The notes beneath the pieces are model-generated. The model had not been told where the DNA came from, made no database searches, and saw nothing but the letters and a program-made list of their open reading frames with translations. 64,000 bases of DNA, taken from the NCBI GenBank assembly GCA_963920765.1, contig OY987242.1:33752002-33816001 (forward strand), read 5' to 3'. Origin of the DNA: Ulota crispa (taxonomy: Eukaryota; Streptophyta; Bryopsida; Orthotrichales; Orthotrichaceae). A program made the translations under genes and the position numbers. This document shows positions 11,801 through 21,764 of this stretch, piece by piece; within the stretch, counting starts at the first letter, position 1; every line of letters begins with the position of its first letter.

Positions 11801-14235
11801 AAGCCAAAAAGGTCTTTGAAGAATCTGATGAACATGCAAAATTGCTCTTGGCAGGGCTAAAACTATGGTGGAGCAATAATCTGTACCTTAAACTTAACAC
11901 CCTTGTGTCTATGTTTTGGTCATTTTTTTGCTTTTGAATTTGGTGAGGAATAGACTGTGTATGGGAGGCGTTTGAACGAGGAATGGATTTTTTTTTTGTT
12001 GTCCCAGCCCTTATGTAGAAGTTTTGTGATGATTATTTCCCACTTTGGGTTATTAGAACCAAATCGTATTTTGTTCCACTTTTTAAAGCAATTTAGATAA
12101 ACACGCATAACCTGGAATTCTCAATCCTTCCTTCTTCTGATTTTTGGTTTGTAATTTGCAGAACAAGATTTGTGTGAAATCAGGGATGCAGGAGGGAAGT
12201 TCGGACGATATGTCTACGAATGTTGTCGCTTTTACCACAAATGGCACATAGAGTCTGACCATTTTGATGGTATTAATCCTCATCACATGACATTTTCCTT
12301 GCTATTTCACAACTTGAAGCGCCCTCCCCTTCTCTCACTTTTTTGGTGTTTTTGTATTGTTACATCTGAACTAACCTTTAAACGTTCCATGGGCATAGTA
12401 AATACGTTGTTGTATAATTGGCATTACAACAAAAAGTTTTAATTTAGGATCTCAAATAGTTCATTAGAATTGCATTGATCTATATTCCAACTTCATTGTT
12501 GGTCTCAAATGTAGTAAAGGTGTGGATCCATTCCAAATACAAAAAAATACCTCATATTGTATTGGTCGTGAAGAGGTTTTCAGACGTTTAAGGACTAAAG
12601 CATAAAACATATGTCGTCGTTGTTTTTTTCCCTTTCTTTTGGGAAAAGGGTGTCTATAACCTTAGGCCTGACATACATTTGTACATATTTTACAGGTATT
12701 TTTCTTCATGATCCTACTTGTATGGCAGCACTGCTGGACCCCTCGCTTTTCACATTTAGAAAAGGAGCTGTGCGAGTTGAGACCCAAGGGCGATGCGTGG
12801 GTCACACTCTCCTTGATTATGGCTTAAAAAAGTAAGTTACTAATTCATAGATCTCCCTCTTCTGCTTCTTCATTGAAATTGCAAAAAACATGTTTACCTT
12901 TATTGTACATTTTCTAAACTCCAAAGCAGCCTATAAAGTGGCTGCTTCAGTAGTTGAAATGAAACAGTTAGACGGTCACAAAACGTTCCTCAACTTCTTT
13001 GTCTTGATTTTAATTGTATAGTGCACGACATTTATAACCAATTAAATATATGCAATAAGAAATACTAAAGCACAACACATACACTCTCAAAAGCAATCCA
13101 CTAAAACAAAACCCTAGCTTCATCTTGGTGGTCTCAGAATTTTTATAGTTTTTTGATAGAGTAATAAATTGGTCGCTCAAATTTGGGAGTTGTTAGTTAT
13201 AAGTGTCATGCACTATACATAGGAAAATATACATTACTTGTAAGTGTTTCACACTACGTTTGAAACTTCAAAATCTGATTGGTTGAGAGTTGAGAGTTGG
13301 GACCTTGCAAATTATGTTCCAAGTCCCAAAACTTGGTGCACTTAGAAATGCTTACTCGGTAGCACTTTTGGAAGTTTTGGCGTCAACAAAGCGGGACTCT
13401 GCTCAAGAGTTGGGTGTTTGTAAACACAATGATTCAACTTTGAAACCAAGTCCCAACAATTTGTTTTTCGCTCAAATTTTTTCTTTAATATGATTTTTGC
13501 CTTCGTTGTAAAATCAACACATGTGGGATTTAGTCTTGAGTTGGGACTTGTAGAGTTAAAAGACATGGGGCATAATGTGAACCACCTTACTTAAAATTTG
13601 TCACTCATCAGCGTTATCTCACTAAAACCTTCTTGTTAGTATCAAGCATCTACACCATGAAAAGCTTTGTCTTTGTAGCATTGGCTTGTTTTTCAAGTAA
13701 GGTACCTATTCAAACTTTGTGAGGGTAGCTTCTTTTGGTGCAAATCCTCCTTTCCTATGGTCAAACATAGTAATAGCGGTGAAGCTATGGACATTAAGGT
13801 ATTTGTAATTAGTGTTACCAAAACTCAAACTCAATATCACTATTGATCCCTGAACGTCTGAAAATGCCTTTGCGGTTAATACAATACAAGGTATTTCTCT
13901 TGTCTTGCCAATGGATCCACACCTTTACTACATTTGAGTTCAACAAAGAAGTTGAAACATAAATCAATGTTGTTTTAGCGAGTTATTTGAGATCCCGAAT
14001 TAAAACTTGATGCTGATAGCAAATGCCAATTATACCACAACGTATCTACTATCCCATGGTACGTTTAGGGGTTAATGTACTTAGATTTGAGTCGCTAACT
14101 ATATATTTTTATTTTTTGTTTGGCAGTTGGGTGGGGGACAACCCTTGGATTGGCGTGCCTCCCATTGACGTTGGAATCACCGTTGATGTCGATGGTGTTC
14201 GAAAACTTGTAAAGAAATATCTGTGCAGCTCTTAA
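8874..14235 (+). CDS. URH1: Uridine/inosine-type nucleoside hydrolase (plant URH1/NSH1), nine exons, 342 aa
   Basis: It hydrolyses the N-glycosidic bond of ribonucleosides (mainly uridine and inosine/xanthosine in plants) in cytosolic nucleoside salvage and breakdown. The exons are 8874-8988, 9828-9943, 10236-10295, 10671-10853, 11025-11129, 11348-11444, 12162-12269, 12696-12831 and 14127-14235. All introns are GT-AG and the phases join without a break to 342 codons plus TAA. The calcium-binding motif DTDPGIDD (residues 33-40) is split by intron 1. ALGPLTNIA holds the expected Thr (T154), and LHDP holds the expected catalytic His and metal Asp (H266, D267). The order of conserved blocks and the length match the Arabidopsis enzyme (336 aa). 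The start is the first ATG before the conserved block. Introns 7 and 8 carry MITEs. I see no defect, so the gene looks functional. Confidence 0.95.
11178..11198 (+). repeat. Homopolymer of 21 C in URH1 intron 5
   Basis: An uninterrupted run of 21 cytosines in an otherwise AT-rich intron. The length is likely unstable and hard to sequence. Confidence 0.9.
11448..11468 (+). repeat. CT microsatellite just after the exon 6 donor of URH1
   Basis: A pure CT-repeat tract of about 20 bases begins a few bases downstream of the 5' splice site at 11445. Confidence 0.85.
12375..12594 (+). mobile_element. TTAA-type (piggyBac-like) MITE in URH1 intron 7, flanked by CTAA on both sides
   Basis: The element starts CCTTTAAACGT and ends ACGTTTAAGG, with CTAA at 12371-12374 and again at 12595-12598. 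The interior is closely related to the element at 53713-53944 in the same orientation and to 13847-14071 in reverse. It has no coding capacity. Confidence 0.75.
13017..13217 (+). mobile_element. MITE, family H, in URH1 intron 8
   Basis: The terminal inverted repeats are TATAGTGCACGACATTTATA and its near-complement ending GTCATGCACTATA. The interior matches 61245-61465. The element is about 200 bases and non-coding. Confidence 0.75.
13243..13588 (+). mobile_element. MITE, family I (GGTTCACATTATGTCCC-type ends), in URH1 intron 8
   Basis: The ends resemble TTCACACTACGT and ATAATGTGAACCACC. The interior carries the phrase TTGGGACTTGTAGAG and is homologous to 14618-14967 and to the split copy at 45460-46918. 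Confidence 0.7.
13847..14071 (-). mobile_element. TTAA-type (piggyBac-like) MITE in URH1 intron 8
   Basis: This is the reverse complement of the elements at 12375-12594 and 53713-53944. It is bounded by TTGA (13843-13846) and TTAA (14072-14075). The ends are TCCCTGAACGTC and ACGTTTAGGGG. It ends about 55 bases before the last URH1 exon. Confidence 0.75.
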
Positions 14236-14305
14236 AGAGCTGCTGCAATTTTTTGCATTGATTTGGAATTTTCGAAGGAAAAAAATCATTAAACTCCTCT
14301 TTCAG

Positions 14306-14368
14306 AAGCATTCTAAACCGGAGGATGCAGAGCACTGGCCAGAATTTGGAGCTCTTCAAAGACAATGG
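14306..14368 (+). other. Orphan exon-like segment just downstream of the URH1 stop
   Basis: Twenty-one open codons (reading HSKPEDAEHWPEFGALQ after an initial Lys) lie between a TTTCAG acceptor and a GTAAGT donor. The composition looks coding. An alternative donor inside the last URH1 exon (CTT then GTAAAG, at about 14209) would join to it in frame. The canonical URH1 C-terminus already matches the family, so this may be an alternative 3' exon or an unrelated exon relic. Confidence 0.35.
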
Positions 14369-14617
14369 GTAAGTTTGCTTTTCCATGGTTTTTTGTAGTT
14401 TTCTGGATCATTTGAAAGTGCTTTTGCAAATTTTTCTGTAATGTAGGAATTATTACATAACAGGTTTTTATGTGTGGATTTGTTACTGAGAAATGGTTTA
14501 GGAGAGGTTGTTCTTAGCCTTTTTATGTAAAACCATGTCTATTGAGTTGGTTATATGAAACTTTTGTGCAGCTCTTCCAAGTTGGTCATATGGTTAATTG
14601 CAAATGTTCTTACTCAC

Positions 14618-14967
14618 TAAGGGGCGGTTCACACTATGTCCCATGTTCACTGAAATCTAAGAATCTGATTGGTGGAGTCAAAAGTTGGGACTTGGCGCTT
14701 CAGACCAAGTCCCATGTCTTGGTTGCTTACATGACAGCACTTTTTGGAATTTTTGGTGTTAAAGGTGGAACTTCAATTCAAGAATTGAGTTGACCATTTT
14801 GCAAAACCCAACTTTCAACCCCAAGTCCATTGATAATTTTGCAGATAATATTCATGACTTTTTGTAGTACTCCTTTTTACTCTTAACAACCCAAGAAAAT
14901 TGGGATCTCTCATGTTGAAGTGGGACTTGTAGAGATGGGACGTGGGACATAATGTGAATTGCCCTTA
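14618..14967 (+). mobile_element. MITE, family I, intact copy
   Basis: Left end GGGGCGGTTCACACTATGTC and right end GGGACATAATGTGAATTGCC form an inverted repeat. The interior is homologous to 13243-13588 and, in reverse, to 45460-46918. It contains an unoccupied TTAA (about 14883-14886) exactly where the 45 kb copy is interrupted. Confidence 0.8.
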
Positions 14968-15996
14968 ATCATCAATTGCATCAATTATCAACTTTGTTGT
15001 CAATGTTGATTCAATGATCTGTAGTGTGTTTTTTTTCAGGTTCTCAACTATGAAGATTTGTAGTAAAAAATGCAGCTTACAAGAATAATGCAGTTATTGC
15101 AGGGTCAAAATTAAACTGTAAAGATGTGGTATGAAATGCAACTGAGAAGAAGGAATAATTCAATGGTTGTAGTTATTTATTTTAGTTTCAAAATGACAAG
15201 TGTTAAGATGTCTTATAAAAGTGCAATTTAGAAGACAAATCGAGGATGTTACTATAAAATGGAAGTGAAGAAAAATTCAGTAGCAGCTCTTTTCACACAA
15301 AAGTCCTAAAATCATGACTTCATGTAAAGCTACATTTTATGATTGCATTGACTAATCATTTTATCAAGAGCTTTTAAGACAATTTATTCAAAATTCTTTT
15401 TGAAATTGATTAGGGATTTGATTTTGTAAATTTTATAAGTTTTTTTCTTTTTTTCTATTTTATAGTTAAGTTTGAGATCTCAAGGTTTTATTTATAGTTG
15501 TGATAAAGCTAATTTCCCTTGTTTCCTTATATTGAAGATGGTTGTTTGAAGAGTTTATTTTGAAGTAAAAAAGTTTACTTTTTGAAGTGGAATATTTTTG
15601 TGTTGCTTGAATTGAAAAATAAATTTAGAGAAGTGTGTTGTGCTTTTATGTTGTAAAGTGTGTTGGAAAACCATCCCAAGAATCGAAGTGAATGAAAAAA
15701 AAAAATTACAATCATTCAGAATCTTTGCCAAGTGCTTTTTCACAGTTTATGAAAGACATGATTTTATATGCAAAATGGAGATAATTTTTCAATCTCTTAT
15801 GACACAAATTTAGGTACATGATATACCAATCACGGCAACAACTTGATTCAAAGTAAAGTCTTTGTATGAACCATTTTACGTGTGTATCCCTTTCTCTGCT
15901 AGTACACCTCCATTAGAAGGACTTAGTGTAAATTACTTCATGCATGTACCCTTTTTTTCCCTATTGGTCTTTTGCTAAAAGGACTTAGTGTTAACC
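14968..15996. other. AT-rich intergenic stretch
   Basis: No gene, recognised element or clear repeat. All open frames are short. Confidence 0.4.
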
Positions 15997-16331
15997 ACTA
16001 AGGTAGGAGGCTCATAAATGGAGCATCTAAGGGCTAAAACTAAATTTTGGGTAGGCAAAACTTCTTGAAATATTTTTCAGTAAATTTTCCTTGAAAGGCA
16101 AGAAGAATTGGCATTTAACCAAAGCTATTTCATTTTTTTGGAGCTTTGTGGAATTTGTTACAAAATTATGAAGTGGAAAAATCATAGGGCTCTAAAATGG
16201 AGCACCTCCTCAAATGTACATGATGTGTACATTGATGAAGGGCTATGAAAAGCAACATGTACAAATAGAGTACATTTGGGGAAGGTGTATGGTTTTAGAG
16301 CCAAAGCGGAATACAAGCCTCCTACCTTATT
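15997..16331 (+). mobile_element. MITE, family B (CACTAAGGTAGGAGGCTC ends)
   Basis: Left end CACTAAGGTAGGAGGCTC and right end GCCTCCTACCTTA are inverted repeats. The interior phrase AAATGGAGCACCTCCTCAAA recurs in copies at 24209-24489, 25588-25921 and 60147-60476. It is non-coding. Confidence 0.8.
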
Positions 16332-17020
16332 GAAAATTTGTGAGGAACAAGCTTAATTTTTCTATTATGTTAGACATCCTAAGTCAGTCTTAGAACATAC
16401 TTGAAGCTATTAAAATAACAAAATGGAAAGTAGAAAGGTTATAGAAGAATAAAATGTTGAAGAGAAAGTGGAAGAGAACTTGCAAAAGTTATAAAGTTAT
16501 GTTTTGAAAGAAATATTATATGTATTAAAGACCTTCCAAATAATACAACAATAAAGGATGTTATAATTTTCTTTATAAAGAATGTATCCTTTTTTGTTGT
16601 TGAAAATTTCTTTTGTTATAAAATATACTCTTGCAAGCTATACAAAAATAAAAATTGATAAAAACCCTTCACAAACAACAAAATCAAGTTAACTATGACT
16701 AGATCACTAATCAATCATGACACTATCTTTCTTGCACAATTTATCTTTGGAAAAATGACAAGTTAAACTTTTTCACTTATACATTGTGTTATATAAAACA
16801 TTTTGCCACCAAAAAGTGTATCACTTTCCAATAATTTTTGCATTATTTTGCATCTTTGTTTTGCTAATTTTGATACAAATTTCAAATCAAATATTTGATT
16901 TTTATTTGACACTTGGAGAATTTGGTTATTAAAGTTCAGTTTTTGAAACCATTTGTTAATGTAGAATTTTCTACATAGATATGTCAAAAAAGAGGTTTAA
17001 ATATATTATAAAAAAACTAA
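16332..17020. other. AT-rich intergenic stretch
   Basis: No gene or recognised repeat seen. Confidence 0.35.
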
Positions 17021-17776
17021 TATTCCCTCTGTCCCAAAATGATCTTCCTATTGGCCTTTTTTTAGTGTCCCAAAGTGATCTTCTTGTTGGAGGACAAAGG
17101 AAGCTAGCAACACTTGCACATACTATAGGTGGGGAGTAGATTTGGCTACCCACTGCCGAATTGATTATTTTTTCAGAAAAAATCAACTTGACATCAGATT
17201 TTATAAACAAGATTAGGCACTTTCAAAAAAAGTTGTTATTATTTAACATTCAATCAAAAAATTTAGTAGAATTAAGCTTTTTTCTAAGCATCTTCCACTT
17301 TTTAAAATTAACCCTTGGTAAAAAATATGCAATAAATTGAGCCCTCTTGAAATCAACCTTGACCTTCCATTGTTAGTTAAGCTTAATGACTTTTATAATA
17401 TTGGGCATTTCAATTTGATTTGTTTGATATTGGGCATTTTTGGAGAATAATTTATGGAATAATTAGGCAAAATTTTGGAGAATTTTTTTATGCCAAATCT
17501 GCTATCAACCTACAGTAGTCCAAAAGCATGGGCATGCTAGCCAATCCCATGTCATCAAGTGAATGACTACTAGTGCTCTTCAAAAGTGCCTCAAAAATCT
17601 AATTTTCAAGCACTTGGAAACCACACTTGAAAACTAATTTGAAACTCAAAATTTTAGAACAATAGGAGGACATCAAACTCTATTCATAGGTCAAAAAGTT
17701 TTGAAAAATAGATATTTTCAAGCTTAATCTATAACATTTTGTGTAATAGGAAGATCATTTTGGGATGGAGGGAGTA
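17021..17776 (+). mobile_element. Stowaway-like (Tc1/mariner) element with CTCCCTC-GTCCCAAAAT ends, TA target
   Basis: The left end TATTCCCTCTGTCCCAAAAT and the right end ATTTTGGGATGGAGGGAGTA are inverted repeats of the classic plant Stowaway type (CTCCCTCCGTCCCAAAAT), flanked by TA. At about 756 bases it is longer than most MITEs, but no transposase frame is visible. Confidence 0.85.
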
Positions 17777-18084
17777 TATGGTAATTTGTATAGATCATTG
17801 GATCTATTTTAGAGGTAATTGTTAATTAAGCACGCTTTTGTAAATTTTGGGTTGTCTATTGGGTTTGCTAAAGTAGATCATCTTGTAACTAATAGTTTAA
17901 AAATAATTAGAACTTTTGCATCAAAGAAGAACATTGCATTTGGTTTAAAAACAAAGATGGAAACTCACTCTAAGAAAATTAGTTGAAGGATAGAATTACT
18001 TGAGTTTGGACACAAGTAAACAATGAACCTATCAACTTTTCAATTGTTAACTTCTAGAAGTGCATGCATTAGTTTAAGTATTTT
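17777..18084. other. AT-rich stretch without recognised features
   Basis: Nothing recognised between the Stowaway-like element and the left arm of the foldback. Confidence 0.35.
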
Positions 18085-18455
18085 AGGATATAAATATGTG
18101 TTGTAAAGTGCAATTTGGGAAGAATATTTGGTGCAGGCTTTCAAACAATAGTGGAAAGCATAATCTATCAACCATATACTTTACATTAGATCTTCAAAGC
18201 TATGAATGTTTATCCAAGCATGAATCTAGAAATTCAAGTTTTGTACAAACTTTGATTTTAGTTGGAGTAGAAGTGACTAGATGGAATATTAGTGAAACAT
18301 GCTTGTACTCTTTGGTGTGGACAATATTTGCAACAAAGATATTAGAAACTTTGGTTTGGGCAAAAAAAACCAAGATAAAACAAATTTCATTATACTTCCA
18401 TCCTAGTATTCACCTAAAACCATCCTTATTTGTATTGTATTATGTCTTTATTTAA

Positions 18456-18679
18456 CCCCTAAACGTCACAAAAACCCTTTGCGGCCGTATGTATGGGTTT
18501 AGGTAAAGACGTATTTGAGGTGCTCCGAGGGCTTTCCAATTTTTTTAATGCACCCACCATCATACAACCCTTCAATATGTATGGTTGTAATACTTAATTT
18601 CTAGCTGATTCAAACTTCTAAATATTGGTTGCGACTGTATTTGGTACCATAGCTCCAGAGCCAAAGGACCCTTTAAAGA
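18456..18679 (+). mobile_element. TTAA-type (piggyBac-like) MITE inside the foldback left arm
   Basis: It is flanked by TTAA at 18452-18455 and 18680-18683. The ends are CCCCTAAACGTC and a degraded GACCCTTTAAAGA. The paired right arm has a single TTAA at the equivalent place (near 21408), so this is an insertion with a duplicated TTAA. Confidence 0.8.
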
Positions 18680-19495
18680 TTAACGAATGCACCATTTTTG
18701 GAAATTTAGTGGTTTTTACAATTTGAAGATATTACAGCATCATTTCAACCCTAAAATGAACCATCATCTAATTTGTGAATGATGACCATATTGCTACAGA
18801 ATAGCATTGCAATCATATTCTACAAAGCATAGCAAAACCACAATCTTGCAACTTGGTTTTGCCTTTTTGTTATTAGCTAAGTTTGCACTAAAAAAGAAAG
18901 GAGGTGTGGTGTATATTCATAGTTAAGGTTAAATCAATGAACCACAATATTTCATTGATGCAATTCCCAAGACAAAAAGAGAAAAATCCAATGGTGAAAA
19001 AATGCTCAATTTTTCCTATTAACTTGGATGAACATTAGTTCCAACCAACTAAGTTTGAACATCCTTCAATAATTACTTGGAAATAGTGATTTTTGAGAAA
19101 ACTTCTTTCAACAAGATCAAACTGGTTATTCATTTTGGATTATGAAGCTGCAAATGTGAAATTTGATAACAATGGAAATCTCTTAAAAAAATGGAGTCAA
19201 CAAAATTGGGTTTTCAAAATAAAAAGTATATTTCCTTTTATGCAAACATTGTGTTTTTGGGTGAGGTTGGATGGCATACCATTTTGTGGAACTAGGGTGG
19301 AAAATCTTGCCTTTTTAACTCACCAAATAATGTAAGAACGTGGATATTTACTATTGGGAAATTGAAGTTGGAAGCTTTTAATTGGTCAGGGCTGACAACA
19401 TTGTTCCACGAAGGGCACCCAAGTTTACCTTAGGGTAGAGTAAAAATGGTGGTTTCTAAATAAAGCAGTTCTCAAAAGTGTAATATCATAGGAGA

Positions 19496-20054
19496 ATTTA
19501 TATATGCACACCCGGGGTTTGACATATGCACACCTAGGGTTTGACGTATGCACACCTAGGGTTTGACATATGCACACCTAGGGTTTGACGTATGCACACC
19601 TTGACGTATGCACACCTAGGGTTTGACGTATGCACACCTAGGGTTTGACGTATGCACACCCGGGGTTTGATGTATGCACACCAAGGGGTGAATTTTTAGT
19701 TTTTTATCATCTGCAAGTGGAATTTGGAAATCTTGAATTTAGATTTGGATTTAGAGGCCTTGATTTTGTCTATAGTTACAACTGAGGTTACCATTGAACA
19801 ACACCTAGCGGAAAAGCTTAGTGTTTTCACAAACAAGGGTAAAAGTAATAATTTTGCCCCTTTGCTAGGATTTTCCACTAATTCATGTTCAATAATAACC
19901 TCATATGTAGTTCTAGACTAAATCCAGGTCTCTAAATCCAAATCTAAATTCAAAATTTCCAAATTTCACTTGTAAATGATAAAAAAACAAAAATTTACCC
20001 CCCTATGGGTGTGCACATATCAAACCTTGGATGTGCTCATATCAGTTCCCTATT
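19496..20054 (+). mobile_element. MITE, family A (GTGCACAC / TGATATGTGC-type ends), at the foldback centre
   Basis: An inner palindrome pairs 19700-19760 with 19918-19990 (for example TTTGGAAATCTTGAATTTAG and its complement). The outer ends are rich in TATGCACACC and GGTGTGCACATATCA. The same architecture is found at 51409-51863. The left end has expanded into a 22-base minisatellite. Confidence 0.7.
19507..19690 (+). repeat. 22-base minisatellite (CACACCTAGGGTTTGACGTATG-type), about 8 copies
   Basis: Units alternate CACACCTAGGGTTTGACG and TTTGACATATG-type variants, with one shortened unit (about 19595-19610). The unit matches the terminal sequence of the MITE that contains it. Confidence 0.9.
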
Positions 20055-21764
20055 ATAATGTGGTTATACATATAAGTTTTTTTAAAACTCAAAAATTTTA
20101 GACAATGCAAAAAATGGAATTTTGATATTCAAGAGAATTGAGTCTATCTATATTATAAAGCCTATAGCATATGTTTGTCATGTGATATAATTTTTTTATT
20201 ATTATCACAAGTTCTTGTGAGGAGAAGGGAAAGGGAGAGGAAAAGGCACCCTAAGAGAAGGTGAAAAGTCATTGAAACTTTTTTTTTGAAATTCTCATTT
20301 ACAAGCTTGAATTCTTCTATTATAAAAGCATTGGGTGTCAATCATTGGGTGTCAAGCATTGGGTGTCTACGAGACATTCAAATTTTAAAATTTAAAGGGG
20401 AGGGAGAGGAAAAGGAAGGAAAAGAGAGCATGAAAAGTCACCTCAAGTGTTACAAGGAAATTAAGAGTGGCTAAACAAGAAGAGCATGCAAGCCATACTT
20501 GTGTTGTATAAATATTGCATTTATATCTTTTTCATAGATTGTCAAAGTGAGAAAGCGTAGGCTAGTATTAGATAGCATGCCATTTTGCATGGTCAAGGTG
20601 GTAAATCTTTCCATTTTCTCACAAAAAAGAGGAAAATTAATAATTTACCCCCTTTGTTAGAGTTGGTCAAAATTTTCCTCTTTTGCAAGTCTAGACTCTC
20701 AAATCTAAATGTGAATTCAAAACTCCCAAATCCAATCTCCCAATAGTAAATATCTATAGTCTTACATTATTTGGTGGGTGAAAAAGGTGAGATTTTCCAC
20801 CCTAGTTCCACAAATGACATGCCATCTAACCTCAACTAGAAACACAATGTTCACATAGAAAGGAAATATACTTATTATTTTGAAAACCCAATTTTGTTGA
20901 CTCCATTTTTTTTATGATATTTCCATTCTTATCAAATTTCACATTTGCAGCTCTATGATCCAAAACAAATAATGAGTTTGTTCTTGTTGGAAGAATTATA
21001 CTAAAATTCATTGTTTCAAAGTAGTAATTTAAAAATGTTCAAGCTTAGTTGGTTGGAACTAATGTTCATCCAAATTAAAAGGAAAAATTGAGCATTTTTT
21101 CACCATTAAATTTTTTCTCTTTGTCTTGGAAATTGCGTCAATAAAGTATTGTGATTCATTGATTTCACCTAAACCTTGAATGTACACCAAACCTACTTTC
21201 TCTTCCATTGCAAACCAGCTAACAAGGCAAAACCAAGTTGCAAGAGTGTGGTTTTGCAATGACTAGCAGAAAATGATTGCAATGCTATTTTGTAAAAATA
21301 TGATGATCATTCACACATTGGATGATGGTTCTCTTCAGGGACGAAATAATGCTATAATGTCTTCAAACTGTAAAAGCCACTAAAACTCCAAAAATGGTAC
21401 ATTCATTAAGTAAGACACGATACACATAAGGGTGGTTTCAGGTGAACATTAAGATGGAAGTACAATAAATTTTGTTATTCTTGAATCGTTTTTTTGGTCC
21501 AAACCAAAGTTTCTAATACCGTTGTTGCAAATATTGTCCACACCAAAGCGTACAAGCATGTTTCACTAATATTCCATCTAGTCACTTCTACTCCAACTAA
21601 ACTCAAAATTTGTACAAAACTTGAATTTCTAGATTCATGTTTAGATAAACATTCATAGCTTTGAAGATCTAACGTAATGTATATGGTTGATAAAATATGC
21701 TTTCTACCATTGTTTGAAAGCCTGCACTAAATTTTCTTCCCAAATTGTACTTTACAACACATAA

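Noticed and set aside
18096-18455. Plus-strand frame of 119 codons
   Set aside because: It lies in the foldback arm, is not conserved in the paired arm, and ends inside a TTAA-type element.
19507-19690. CRISPR-like array
   Set aside because: The units are directly contiguous without unique spacers, and the setting is eukaryotic. It is a minisatellite.
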